33,690 nt of DNA, taken from Chloroflexota bacterium (GTDB lineage Bacteria; Chloroflexota; Dehalococcoidia; Dehalococcoidales; JAUVZV01). The stretch is from contig JAUVZV010000005.1 of NCBI GenBank assembly GCA_030602375.1, positions 1 to 33,690 on the forward strand. The letters are read 5' to 3'. How positions within the stretch are numbered: position 1 is the first letter of the stretch; every line of letters starts with the position of its first letter. Shown here piece by piece: positions 7,652 to 14,897 of this stretch. A model generated the notes under the pieces. The model made no database searches. It saw only the letters and a list, made by a program, of their open reading frames with translations, and was not told where the DNA came from. The translations under genes and the position numbers were made by a program.

Positions 7652-7822
7652 TTATCCTCCTTCTCCTCCTCCCTCTCCCTCCTCTGGTATTGGTATGTTA
7701 AAGCATCCGCATTCGCAAGCACCGCCAGTGGCGCAAGGTTCACAGCAGTACACTATTCCGTCTCTCTGGTACCTATTTTCACCGATATCACAGCCACAGA
7801 CTGGACAAATCTCCTCGGGCAT
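7652..7822 (-). CDS. metallothionein-like cysteine-rich protein (56 aa)
   Basis: The protein has nine Cys among 56 residues, at 6, 9, 11, 26, 27, 30, 36, 38 and 40. They form CPVCGC, then YCCEPCA, then CECGC, followed by an acidic Gly/Glu tail. The count and the order (CxxCxC, YC..xCA, CxCxC) match bacterial metallothioneins of the SmtA/BmtA type, small cytosolic proteins that bind Zn, Cd, Cu or Hg through thiolate clusters. No His is present, unlike SmtA. I chose the ATG at 7822, which has an AAGGAAG ribosome site eight bases upstream; an open frame continues further upstream but overlaps the preceding gene. It lies between the HgcAB-like gene and the asparagine-synthase-like gene in one operon. 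Confidence 0.72.
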   Translation of the reverse strand: MPEEICPVCGCDIGENRYQRDGIVYCCEPCATGGACECGCFNIPIPEEGEGGGEGG

Positions 7823-7905
7823 TTCTAGTGCTTCCTTTTGACCAAATTCAGGATTTCTCCCGATAATATAGAGATTCACTCCCCCTGTCAAGTATAGCGA
7901 CGCTC

Positions 7906-9012
7906 TTATGGATTGCCCTGTTTTGACTTGAAACCAGGTTTCAAAGAAATGGCTCTGGTTGGGCATTGCATAATGCAAGCCTCACAGACCTCACAAAGTT
8001 CCGGGTATTTAATCACCACCTTAACCTGCTTATCTTTACCCATCTCATATACCCCTCTGGGGCAGACATCATAGCATATCCCACAGCTGGTGCACTGGTT
8101 TTGGTTAATGGTTATCTTGCTACTTGCTATTTTGGCCCGTTCGTGAAAATCAACCGGCCCCAGCCGCTTAATGCCGATTTTATCCAGTAGAGGGTCAAAG
8201 GCACTCTTATAAAGGGGGGTTACCCCATCGAAATCAATACCAATTAATATAACGAGCCCCATAGCCATGAAGAAGAGGTTACGGATATAATTTAATTGGT
8301 TGCCGTCAAGGAGAATGTAACCAAGTAGACTTACCACCATTAATGCTTCCAAGAAAAGTATTTTATGCCATCCTGCCTTACCCGGAATCAGGGGATAGAA
8401 GCCATACATAAGGAAGAGGAGCCCCCAGCTCAAAATCACAATCTCACTCATCCAAGCCCTTGAAAATATAGCCAAGATGGCTAGGATAGCCAGGAATATA
8501 GGAAAGAAAATCCCAATGCCAACATCCAGTCGGTCGGTAAGGGGCCACCTCACCCGTCGCATGGAGTCGGTCTTCTTGAAACCATTAGCTGCATATTCAG
8601 GTATATCTTTGGCATAGACGGGACCGAATTTGCAGTCCCAGCCAGTTTTCTTCTTAACCAGTTCAGTGTCAACACCCGGGGCAGCAAGCTGGGGTAATAT
8701 CAGTGTTCGATTAACAAGCTTACTGCTAAGCCCTGAAGTCTTGACCACTGAAATTAAAGAATGGGCAGTAAAGTTGCCGCCCTTAGCGGCACACCAGACA
8801 TTTACACCCCTGGTGGGTGCCACCAGTAGATAGCAGTCTAAATCCTTTAGGTACTTGGTTACCCTTTTTACAGTGAGGTCAAAATTGGCGGTAACAAAGA
8901 CCGGGCTTTTATCATCGGGGTGCCCAAAAAACCTGAGTCCAGGCTCTACAGAAAGCGGCAGTAACCGGAATAGGGTACCGAAGACCGTTCTTAGAGTTTC
9001 TTTAATTTCCAT
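7906..9012 (-). CDS. fused HgcA-HgcB-like protein: corrinoid-binding domain, membrane domain and 2x[4Fe-4S] ferredoxin
   Basis: Numbering is from the ATG at 9012 (368 aa). The N-terminal soluble domain aligns by eye with HgcA, the corrinoid protein of mercury methylation: VEPGL..FGHPDDKSPVFVTANF, cap helix GVNVWCAAKGG (Cys74), RTLILPQLAAPGVD, TGWDCKFGPVYAKDIP and MRRVRW. HgcA motif in methylators is NVWCAAGK or close; here the last two residues are swapped to KG. About four to five membrane segments follow (about 163-265). The C-terminal ferredoxin domain has two full motifs, CTSCGICYDVCP (307-318) and CEVCEACIMQCP (340-351), as in HgcB, but not the C-terminal Cys pair of HgcB. The start overlaps the methyltransferase stop by 11 bases. 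An earlier ATG (9096) is unlikely. A mercury substrate is not proven. Confidence 0.82.
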   Translation of the reverse strand: MEIKETLRTVFGTLFRLLPLSVEPGLRFFGHPDDKSPVFVTANFDLTVKRVTKYLKDLDCYLLVAPTRGVNVWCAAKGGNFTAHSLISVVKTSGLSSKLVNRTLILPQLAAPGVDTELVKKKTGWDCKFGPVYAKDIPEYAANGFKKTDSMRRVRWPLTDRLDVGIGIFFPIFLAILAILAIFSRAWMSEIVILSWGLLFLMYGFYPLIPGKAGWHKILFLEALMVVSLLGYILLDGNQLNYIRNLFFMAMGLVILIGIDFDGVTPLYKSAFDPLLDKIGIKRLGPVDFHERAKIASSKITINQNQCTSCGICYDVCPRGVYEMGKDKQVKVVIKYPELCEVCEACIMQCPTRAISLKPGFKSKQGNP

Positions 9013-9676
9013 TTTGACTGGGTTTTTGGGCAACATAGAGTCCAAAGGAATCAAGGAGGCTTCTCTTTTGGTCAATAAGTTCAAATCCAGCCTCAACTAG
9101 AAGGCGGCTAAAGCCTTTTAGTGCTCTGGTTGATTTCTGTGTCAGGATATAGGTTATTACCACTAGGGGGATGCGGATTAGCAGGTGCAAAAGGCGCTTC
9201 CACAGTATATTTGGTCTTACCTCATCAGCGATAATAATTAGCCCGCCAGGCTTTAAGATTCTGTAGGCTTCTCTCAATACATACTTCTGTTCATCAGCAT
9301 AGAACTCGCTAAATACCAAGGTGCTCACCACTTTATCAAACCCTTTGTCACTAAAAGCGTTATCCATTTCAATGGCACTCATCTGGCGAAGCCGAATTTT
9401 ACCGCTCAAATCCCGCTCCCTGATTTTTCTTCTGGCTTGAGCCAGCATCTCGGGGGATACATCAAAGCCAACTACCGTGGCTCCTTTTTCAGCGCAGGAT
9501 ATAGCTAGTGTCCCGCTGCCGCACCCAATCTCGAGGATTTTATCACCAGCAGTGATATAGCTTTTCACAATTTCCCGTTGAATCTTGCTGCTCTGTCCTA
9601 AGGAAAGGATATTAATACCTCTCTCGTAGCGCTGGGGTGCCGATTCAAGGATTTTCATCAAAACGTAGCTTGCCAT
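9002..9676 (-). CDS. class I SAM-dependent methyltransferase
   Basis: The SAM-binding motif I is ILEIGCGSGTLAISCAEKG, with the acidic ribose-binding loop at VVGFDVSPEMLAQARRK, DKVVSTLVFSEF as motif IV and ILKPGGLIIIADEV as post-motif. A hydrophobic stretch near the C-terminus (LLHLLIRIPLVVITYIL) may touch the membrane. There is no Cys triad of the arsenite methyltransferase ArsM. The acceptor is unknown. It is the first gene of the operon and its stop overlaps the start of the HgcAB-like gene, which suggests a linked function. The ATG at 9676 has AGGGG six bases upstream; another in-frame ATG at 9694 has no visible ribosome site and cannot be excluded. Confidence 0.8.
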   Translation of the reverse strand: MASYVLMKILESAPQRYERGINILSLGQSSKIQREIVKSYITAGDKILEIGCGSGTLAISCAEKGATVVGFDVSPEMLAQARRKIRERDLSGKIRLRQMSAIEMDNAFSDKGFDKVVSTLVFSEFYADEQKYVLREAYRILKPGGLIIIADEVRPNILWKRLLHLLIRIPLVVITYILTQKSTRALKGFSRLLVEAGFELIDQKRSLLDSFGLYVAQKPSQNGN

Positions 9677-9724
9677 TTCTGCCCCTGGGTACATTGTAGT
9701 GACTCAGTTCTCACCAAGCAAGCA

Positions 9725-9761
9725 CCGGGTTACTAAACTCGGGCATTTTAATTTCCCCGAG
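9725..9761. promoter_or_regulatory. overlapping inverted repeats between divergent operons
   Basis: CTCGGG at 9738-9743 can pair perfectly with CCCGAG at 9756-9761 across a 12-base loop. Part of the same segment can pair with CCGGGTT just upstream (from about 9725), so two alternative hairpins share one arm. On the plus strand the second hairpin is followed by GTCTTTTT, resembling an intrinsic terminator. On the minus strand it sits 45 to 85 bases before the methyltransferase start. It may be an operator, an attenuator of the HgcAB-like operon, or coincidence. Confidence 0.35.
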
Positions 9762-9816
9762 GTCTTTTTAAACTTGTCAGTTTTTGCTCAATTAAAGCAT
9801 TAATCGGTTAAAGGTA

Positions 9817-9845
9817 TTGACAAAGAAGGTTTTAATAACTATACT
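9817..9845 (+). promoter_or_regulatory. strong sigma-70-type promoter of the TRAP operon
   Basis: A consensus TTGACA (9817-9822) is followed after exactly 17 bases by TATACT (9840-9845, five of six matches). The predicted transcript would have a leader of about 110 bases before the TTG start at 9960. Confidence 0.75.
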
Positions 9846-9959
9846 AACGAAGATAAGCTAGGGAAACATGAAAAATGATAATAAGAGGAGGTGATGAGTA
9901 TCGAGGAATACTTAACTGATTCCAGACGAGTTGAAATCCTAAAAGTAGGAGGAATCGAA

Positions 9960-11096
9960 TTGAAAGGAAAGAAAACCTGGGTGCTAATTGGTAGTATCCT
10001 TTTGATGGTAGCCCTAATGGCGATGCCATTTAGTGCAGCCTGTGCGCCAGCAGCACCACCAGCACCACCATCGGAGGGCAAGGTTTTTGAGCTAATGATG
10101 CAGAATGGCTATCCTCCTCTGCACCGACTAACTCCAGATTCATTCCACTGGTGGGGCAAGGAGATAGAAGATCGCACCAACGGTAGGGTTACGATGATAT
10201 GGTTTGATGGTGCCACCCTGGCTTCGGGTCCCGATGCCTATGAAGCCATCAGGGACGGTGTTGCTGACGGTGGTAACATTGACCTGCACCGTGAAGACCC
10301 GCTTTTCCTAGTACAGCAGGGTATCGCCGTACCTTATCACATGGAAAACTCCTGGCAGGCTAGCCCGGTCTGGTGGGACCTTCTGCAGTGGTCACCAGAT
10401 ATGCAGCAGAACTTTGCCGATGCCGGTCTAATACCGGTCTGGGTACACTCTACTGATATCTTTAACTTCCATACCAGTACCAAGGTATTCCCGACCCCTG
10501 CTGATTCCAAGGGTGAGATACTCTATGCCGCCGGTAAAGTCTATGAGCAAATCATCGCTGCCATCGGGGCCACACCGGTAACCACACCCTATGAGGACAC
10601 CTATACGGCAATCGAAAGGGGTATGTTGACTGGCCTTTGCTGGCCATGGGCTCCTATTCGCTCGGCAAAACTGCTTGACCTACTGCCCTACCATACCGTG
10701 CTCAACATCTCCATGGTTCCCTGGGGCGGCTATATGAACCAAACCACCTGGAACAAGTTCCCGGCTGATGTCCAGCAGGTGTTTAGGGACCTCGGTATGT
10801 CAATGTCAGGTCTCTGCGGTGCCACGCTGACCAATGAGGCCACCGATGTCATCAATGAGATGAAAGGCAAGGGTCACGAAATCTTTGAGCCCACCGGTGC
10901 TGCAAGGGAGGCGTTCACCGGGCCTACCGGTAAGCCTATACAAGATGCCTGGATAGCAGAAGTGTCTGCCCAAGGCTATCCAGCGCAAGCCATCCTTGAC
11001 AAGATGGATGATCTTGCCAAGAAATACATTGGTAACGCCTACGGCTTTGATGACTGGTGGGGCGTCGCCGGCAGAGTCTGGCTACTGGAGAAATAG
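9960..11096 (+). CDS. dctP: TRAP transporter substrate-binding lipoprotein (DctP family)
   Basis: Extracytoplasmic receptor that hands a carboxylate-type solute to the QM permease. From the TTG at 9960 (GGAGG seven bases upstream) the protein is 378 aa. It has a clear signal sequence, KGKKTWVLIGSILLMVALMAM, and a lipobox-like FSAAC that would give a lipid-anchored Cys followed by an Ala/Pro linker. The mature part shows DctP features: WWGKEIEDRTNGRV, DAYEAIRDGVADGG, a YEDTYTAIERGMLTG stretch in the hinge region, and a C-terminal helix. The substrate cannot be told; many Trp and Tyr residues suggest an aromatic-lined pocket. In-frame GTG (9891) and ATG (9894) codons exist but would put 22 to 23 polar residues before the signal peptide. 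The permease gene follows after a large hairpin. Confidence 0.88.
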   Translation: MKGKKTWVLIGSILLMVALMAMPFSAACAPAAPPAPPSEGKVFELMMQNGYPPLHRLTPDSFHWWGKEIEDRTNGRVTMIWFDGATLASGPDAYEAIRDGVADGGNIDLHREDPLFLVQQGIAVPYHMENSWQASPVWWDLLQWSPDMQQNFADAGLIPVWVHSTDIFNFHTSTKVFPTPADSKGEILYAAGKVYEQIIAAIGATPVTTPYEDTYTAIERGMLTGLCWPWAPIRSAKLLDLLPYHTVLNISMVPWGGYMNQTTWNKFPADVQQVFRDLGMSMSGLCGATLTNEATDVINEMKGKGHEIFEPTGAAREAFTGPTGKPIQDAWIAEVSAQGYPAQAILDKMDDLAKKYIGNAYGFDDWWGVAGRVWLLEK

Positions 11097-11146
11097 CACC
11101 GACGGTAAGATAGCAAAAAGAAGCTATAACTGAAAACAGTTAGCGC

Positions 11147-11199
11147 AAGCGGCTGGCTGGTTGTGTGTGCACGCAAGTGGCCGCGCCAGCCAGCCGCTT
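11147..11199 (+). terminator. long perfect hairpin between dctP and dctQM
   Basis: Arms AAGCGGCTGGCTGG (11147-11160) and CCAGCCAGCCGCTT (11186-11199) pair over 14 bases without mismatch around a 25-base loop. Only a short T-rich tail (TTTGTT) follows, so it may be a leaky terminator or a stabilising 3' end of the dctP transcript, allowing more binding protein than permease to be made. Confidence 0.6.
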
Positions 11200-11304
11200 T
11201 GTTGGGATACAGGGGTGCGGACCGGACGATACTATTTTCGTTGCTGAATTAGGTATGGGATATGCAACAATACCAAAGGTTTTGTCAGATAAGGATAGGG
11301 TGCA

Positions 11305-13215
11305 GTGGCTAGAATATTCGAGCGGATGGCTGGTTCTCTAACTAGAGTTGTTGACCCCCTAGGTCGCTCCATCAACGTTGTTGCCACCAGCATCCTCGTC
11401 TTTATGGTCTTCTTTGTGGTGACGGATGTTAGCTTGCGTTATTTCCTCAGAGCCCCAATAATGGGGAGCCTTGAGTGGGTAAGATACATGCTAGCCATTG
11501 TCGTCTTCTGGGGGGGGGCTTACTGCCAGCTGAAGAAGCGCACGGTCCGCATTGATATATTCGTTTCCAGATTCCCCAAGTCGGCTCAAGCAATTATTGA
11601 TAGCACCACCTATATCTTCGGCATACTTGTCATCGCTTTAATAGCCTGGCAAACCTTTCTACACTCGATGGGGACTTTCCACACCAAGGAAATACCCCCA
11701 GGGATTCTTTCTCTTCCGGTATGGCCGGTTATTGGGTTAATCGCTTTTGGTGCTGCCGTGCTAGTCCTTGTCCTGATGCGGGACTTTTTCCAGTCCCTGT
11801 CAGACATCTGGAAAACTACCCGCCAGCCGTGGCTGTGGTTTTTATTAGTTGTAGCGATAGCCACACTGCTAATCGGAGCGCCGGTGTGGCTCGACCTTCT
11901 GCAAATTAAGTGGTCACCGATGACCGCCGGGCTAGTCGGGGCAACAATTATGCTTGCCCTGATGATGCTGAGAATGCCGATTGCCTTCGCCATGCCATTT
12001 ATTGGTTTTATCGGCTTCTGGTATCTTACAGGTTTTGACCCCACCATGTCTGGTTTTAAGACCATTCCCTATGGCACTGCCGCCACCTTTATCTTTACCG
12101 TCCTTCCCTTCTTTATTCTTATGGGATTATTATGTTTCCACGCCGGGGTCAGTGAAGAGCTTTACAGGACAACCTACGCCTGGGTAGGGCATCAGCCCGG
12201 GGGGCTGGCGATGGCTACCATCGGTGGTTGCGCCGGTTTTGCCGCTATCTGCGGCGACAGCCTGGCAACAGCAGCGACAATGGGAGCCATCAGCATCCCG
12301 GAGATGAAAAAATTTAACTACGAACCAGCCCTAACCACCGGTTCTGTAGCCGCCGGGGGTACCTTAGGCATCCTCATCCCGCCCAGTATCGGCTTTATTA
12401 TCTATGGTCTGCTTACCGAGGAGTCCATCGGTAAGCTCTTCATTGCCGGCATTTTACCCGGGATTTTACTTGCCGGCATGTTCATGCTCACTATCTACCT
12501 CCGCTGCCGGTTTAACCCCGCCCTTGGTCCCAGGGGACCCCAGACGACCATTCGGGAGAAGATGAAGTCGCTTAAAGGTACCTGGGCAATGCTGATTTTG
12601 TTCCTGTTAGTTATGGGCGGTATTTACGGGGGATTTGTTACCCCCACCGAAGCAGGAGCGCTTGGCGCCTTCGGCGCCCTGGTCATCGCCCTAGCCAGAA
12701 GGAGACTTAAGTGGACCGCTTTTCGTGAGGCCGTAATTGAAACAGGGATGAATACATCCATGATACTGCTGATTATAGTGGGTGTTTTTATCCTGGGACG
12801 CTTCGTCGCCATGAGTCAAATCCCAATGACTATATCAGACGTGATAGTAGGGCTTGAGGTATCCCGCTATATTATTCTACTACTCATCCTGTTCCTCTAT
12901 GTAATCCTTGGTATGCTGATGAACATTATCCCGATGATCATGATTACCCTGCCCATCTTCTATCCCACCATTCTCGGCCTGGGCTTTGACCCGATATGGT
13001 TTGGGGTGATCATGGTAATCATGATGGAGATGGGGCAGATTACCCCGCCGGTTGGCGTTAATGTATTTGTTATTGCCGGTGTTGCCAAGGATGTGCCGAT
13101 GGGGACAATATTTAAGGGCATCCTCCCCTTCTGGGGGGTTGAGGTTATCTGCATAATCATACTAACCATCTTCCCGCAGATTGCCTTATGGCTACCGGGT
13201 ATGATGATGCAGTAA
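11305..13215 (+). CDS. dctQM: fused TRAP transporter permease DctQM
   Basis: Inner-membrane part of a solute-sodium symporter working with the upstream binding protein. Residues from about 15 to 175 form the small four-helix DctQ domain (WVRYMLAIVVFWGGAYCQLKK is typical). A connecting helix leads to the large DctM domain from about residue 195 on, with roughly 12 membrane segments. DctM-type motifs include LMMLRMPIAFAM, GGCAGFAAICGDSLATAATM, GGTLGILIPPSIGFIIYG, GGIYGGFVTPTEAGALGA, and MGQITPPVGVNVFV near the end. The two permease parts are separate genes in many species and fused here, as in SiaQM. The GTG at 11305 follows an AGGATAGGG ribosome site. Length (636 aa) agrees with a complete fusion. 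Confidence 0.93.
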   Translation: MARIFERMAGSLTRVVDPLGRSINVVATSILVFMVFFVVTDVSLRYFLRAPIMGSLEWVRYMLAIVVFWGGAYCQLKKRTVRIDIFVSRFPKSAQAIIDSTTYIFGILVIALIAWQTFLHSMGTFHTKEIPPGILSLPVWPVIGLIAFGAAVLVLVLMRDFFQSLSDIWKTTRQPWLWFLLVVAIATLLIGAPVWLDLLQIKWSPMTAGLVGATIMLALMMLRMPIAFAMPFIGFIGFWYLTGFDPTMSGFKTIPYGTAATFIFTVLPFFILMGLLCFHAGVSEELYRTTYAWVGHQPGGLAMATIGGCAGFAAICGDSLATAATMGAISIPEMKKFNYEPALTTGSVAAGGTLGILIPPSIGFIIYGLLTEESIGKLFIAGILPGILLAGMFMLTIYLRCRFNPALGPRGPQTTIREKMKSLKGTWAMLILFLLVMGGIYGGFVTPTEAGALGAFGALVIALARRRLKWTAFREAVIETGMNTSMILLIIVGVFILGRFVAMSQIPMTISDVIVGLEVSRYIILLLILFLYVILGMLMNIIPMIMITLPIFYPTILGLGFDPIWFGVIMVIMMEMGQITPPVGVNVFVIAGVAKDVPMGTIFKGILPFWGVEVICIIILTIFPQIALWLPGMMMQ

Positions 13216-13240
13216 TGTATATAATCATACCGACTGCTCT

Positions 13241-14029
13241 TTAAGCCGCAACGTAGTCCCCGGCCAGATAGCCGCCATCCACAACCAAGGTATGTCCGGT
13301 AACCCATAAAGAGGCATCTGAGGCTAAATATAAAGCTGCCCCAATAAGGTCACTCACTTCGCTGACACGCCCCATTGGGATTTCAGCTACTATTTTGTTA
13401 GCACGTTCCGGGTTTTCCTTTAGGGCTTTGGCTAACATATCTGTCCTGACGAAAGCCGGAGCGATGGCATTAACCCTTACCTGATACTGGGCTACTTCCA
13501 TAGCAAATGTTTGGGTGAGGGTAATTATGGCACCTTTGGAGGTGCCATAGGCGGCACGGTAGGGGATTGGTCTAATACCGGCAGCGGAGGTTATATTGAT
13601 AATGCTGCCCCTCTTTTGCTCAACCATACGCCGGCCTGCTGCCTGGCAGCAGAGGTAACAGCCCTTCAGATTGGTGTTTATTACCTTATCCCAGACCTCT
13701 TCAGTGGTTTCAAGTAATGGAGCACGGGCAAGAACGCCGGCGTTATTGACTAAAATGTCAATGCTACCAAACTCATCAACCGTCTTTTGAACCAAATTTT
13801 CAACATCACTTTTGCGACTGACATCAGCCTGTATAGTCAAGGAACGCTGTCCAAGTTTTCTAACCTCCTCCGCGGCAGCCTCCAGTTCACCATCTTCAAT
13901 TATCAGGTCACAGACAGTAACCTGAGCCCCAGCCTCAGCAAAAGCCAGGGCAATAGCTCTACCTATCCCCGTTCTGCTGCCAGTAACGATAGCCACTTTA
14001 TCTTTCAAGGAAAGGGACGGAATACTCAT
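13241..14029 (-). CDS. short-chain dehydrogenase/reductase (SDR family)
   Basis: Classical SDR of 262 aa. The nucleotide-binding motif is TGSRTGIG (about residues 16-23), an Asp follows the second strand (VCDL, which favours NAD over NADP), and NNAG stabilises the fold. The catalytic Ser lies in NITSAAG and the YxxxK motif is YGTSK. The C-terminus WVTGHTLVVDGGY is typical of the FabG-like group. Such enzymes oxidise or reduce alcohols and ketones; the substrate is not evident. It converges on the TRAP permease gene with only 25 bases between the two stops. The ATG has an AGGAGG-type ribosome site. Confidence 0.88.
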   Translation of the reverse strand: MSIPSLSLKDKVAIVTGSRTGIGRAIALAFAEAGAQVTVCDLIIEDGELEAAAEEVRKLGQRSLTIQADVSRKSDVENLVQKTVDEFGSIDILVNNAGVLARAPLLETTEEVWDKVINTNLKGCYLCCQAAGRRMVEQKRGSIINITSAAGIRPIPYRAAYGTSKGAIITLTQTFAMEVAQYQVRVNAIAPAFVRTDMLAKALKENPERANKIVAEIPMGRVSEVSDLIGAALYLASDASLWVTGHTLVVDGGYLAGDYVAA

Positions 14030-14101
14030 TATTAAACCTCCTATGTCGGAACCAATACATTATAGCATCAGTTGCTTTAAGGAGTCATATGATAGGCCAT
14101 C

Positions 14102-14130
14102 TTGACAATGGGGCAGCAAACAATTACGAT
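14102..14130 (+). promoter_or_regulatory. possible promoter of the YbhB-like gene
   Basis: A consensus TTGACA (14102-14107) is followed after 17 bases by TACGAT (14125-14130, four of six matches). It lies 35 bases before the upstream ATG and 167 bases before the downstream ATG of the YbhB-like frame. Confidence 0.45.
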
Positions 14131-14296
14131 TTCTGCATGTATCCAAGAATAGCAGGTGGTTTAAATGAAGCTGCATTATCTCGGAAACAGGGTTACCTTC
14201 TACCGATTGCTGTTACTGGTGGTATTGTTCAGTACTAAAAGCTTACTGCCGCTTTCTTCTAAGCATAAAGAACCGACACTACTTAAGGAGGGTGGA

Positions 14297-14758
14297 ATGA
14301 CAATAGCCATATTAAGCCCGGATTTCAAAGAAGGAGAAAGAATACCGACCAAATACACCTGTGAGGGACAGGATGTATCACCGCCGCTTACCTGGAGCCA
14401 AATCCCCCCAGAGGCAAAGACTCTGGCTCTCATTGTAGATGACCCAGATGCCCCGATTGGGGTGTTTACCCACTGGGTTATATTTAACCTGCCACCAGAT
14501 AGCCAAGGGCTACCTGAGGCTGTTGCTACTGAAAAACAACTATCAAGTGGTGCCCTGCAAGGCAAGAATGACTTTGGTAAAATCGGCTACGGTGGTCCTT
14601 GCCCACCACCCGGTTCTCCCCACCGTTACCAGTTTACCCTTTATGCACTAGATGGGCGTCTAGATTTAGCAGCGGGTGTAGCCAAGAAACAGGTTCTCGA
14701 GGCTATAAAAGGACACGTTGTTGCTCAGGGTCAACTCACCGGAATATACCAGCGTTAA
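14297..14758 (+). CDS. YbhB/YbcL-family protein (phosphatidylethanolamine-binding protein fold)
   Basis: The 153-residue core carries the PEBP signature: GERIPTKYTCEGQDVSPPL, then LALIVDDPDAP, THWVIFNLP, and GGPCPPPGSPHRYQFTLYALD, ending with HVVAQGQLTGIYQR. This fold has a small anion-binding pocket built from the DPDAP and HRY residues; bacterial roles are poorly known. I chose the ATG at 14297 because AAGGAGG lies five bases upstream and the resulting length matches the family. The frame stays open from an ATG at 14165, which would add 44 residues with a signal-peptide-like stretch (FYRLLLLVVLFS), so a secreted form is possible. Confidence 0.88.
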   Translation: MTIAILSPDFKEGERIPTKYTCEGQDVSPPLTWSQIPPEAKTLALIVDDPDAPIGVFTHWVIFNLPPDSQGLPEAVATEKQLSSGALQGKNDFGKIGYGGPCPPPGSPHRYQFTLYALDGRLDLAAGVAKKQVLEAIKGHVVAQGQLTGIYQR

Positions 14759-14897
14759 CTTAAAAATTGTTGCTACTTGTGTCTTTTAGGTTATTTAGCC
14801 AAAAACCTTAATGGTTGGCTAGGTTGCACTAGAATTATCTTATTGATACAATTAGCCTGAAGGTGATATCAAACAAATAGGATTGAAGGGGTGAAAA

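Noticed and set aside
9013-9096. Longer start of the HgcAB-like gene at 9096
   Set aside because: It would overlap the methyltransferase gene by 95 bases, and the added residues do not look like the HgcA N-terminus.
9868-9899. Eight-codon leader peptide frame (MKNDNKRR) in the dctP leader
   Set aside because: It is too short to judge, has no run of a regulatory codon, and no attenuator hairpin follows it directly.
9891-9959. GTG or ATG start of dctP at 9891 or 9894
   Set aside because: The ribosome site would be only 0 to 2 bases away and a polar stretch of over 20 residues would precede the signal peptide; TTG at 9960 with GGAGG at good spacing is better.
14795-14822. Hairpin TAGCCAA...TTGGCTA after the YbhB-like gene as terminator
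   Set aside because: The stem needs a bulge of A residues and there is no T run after it.
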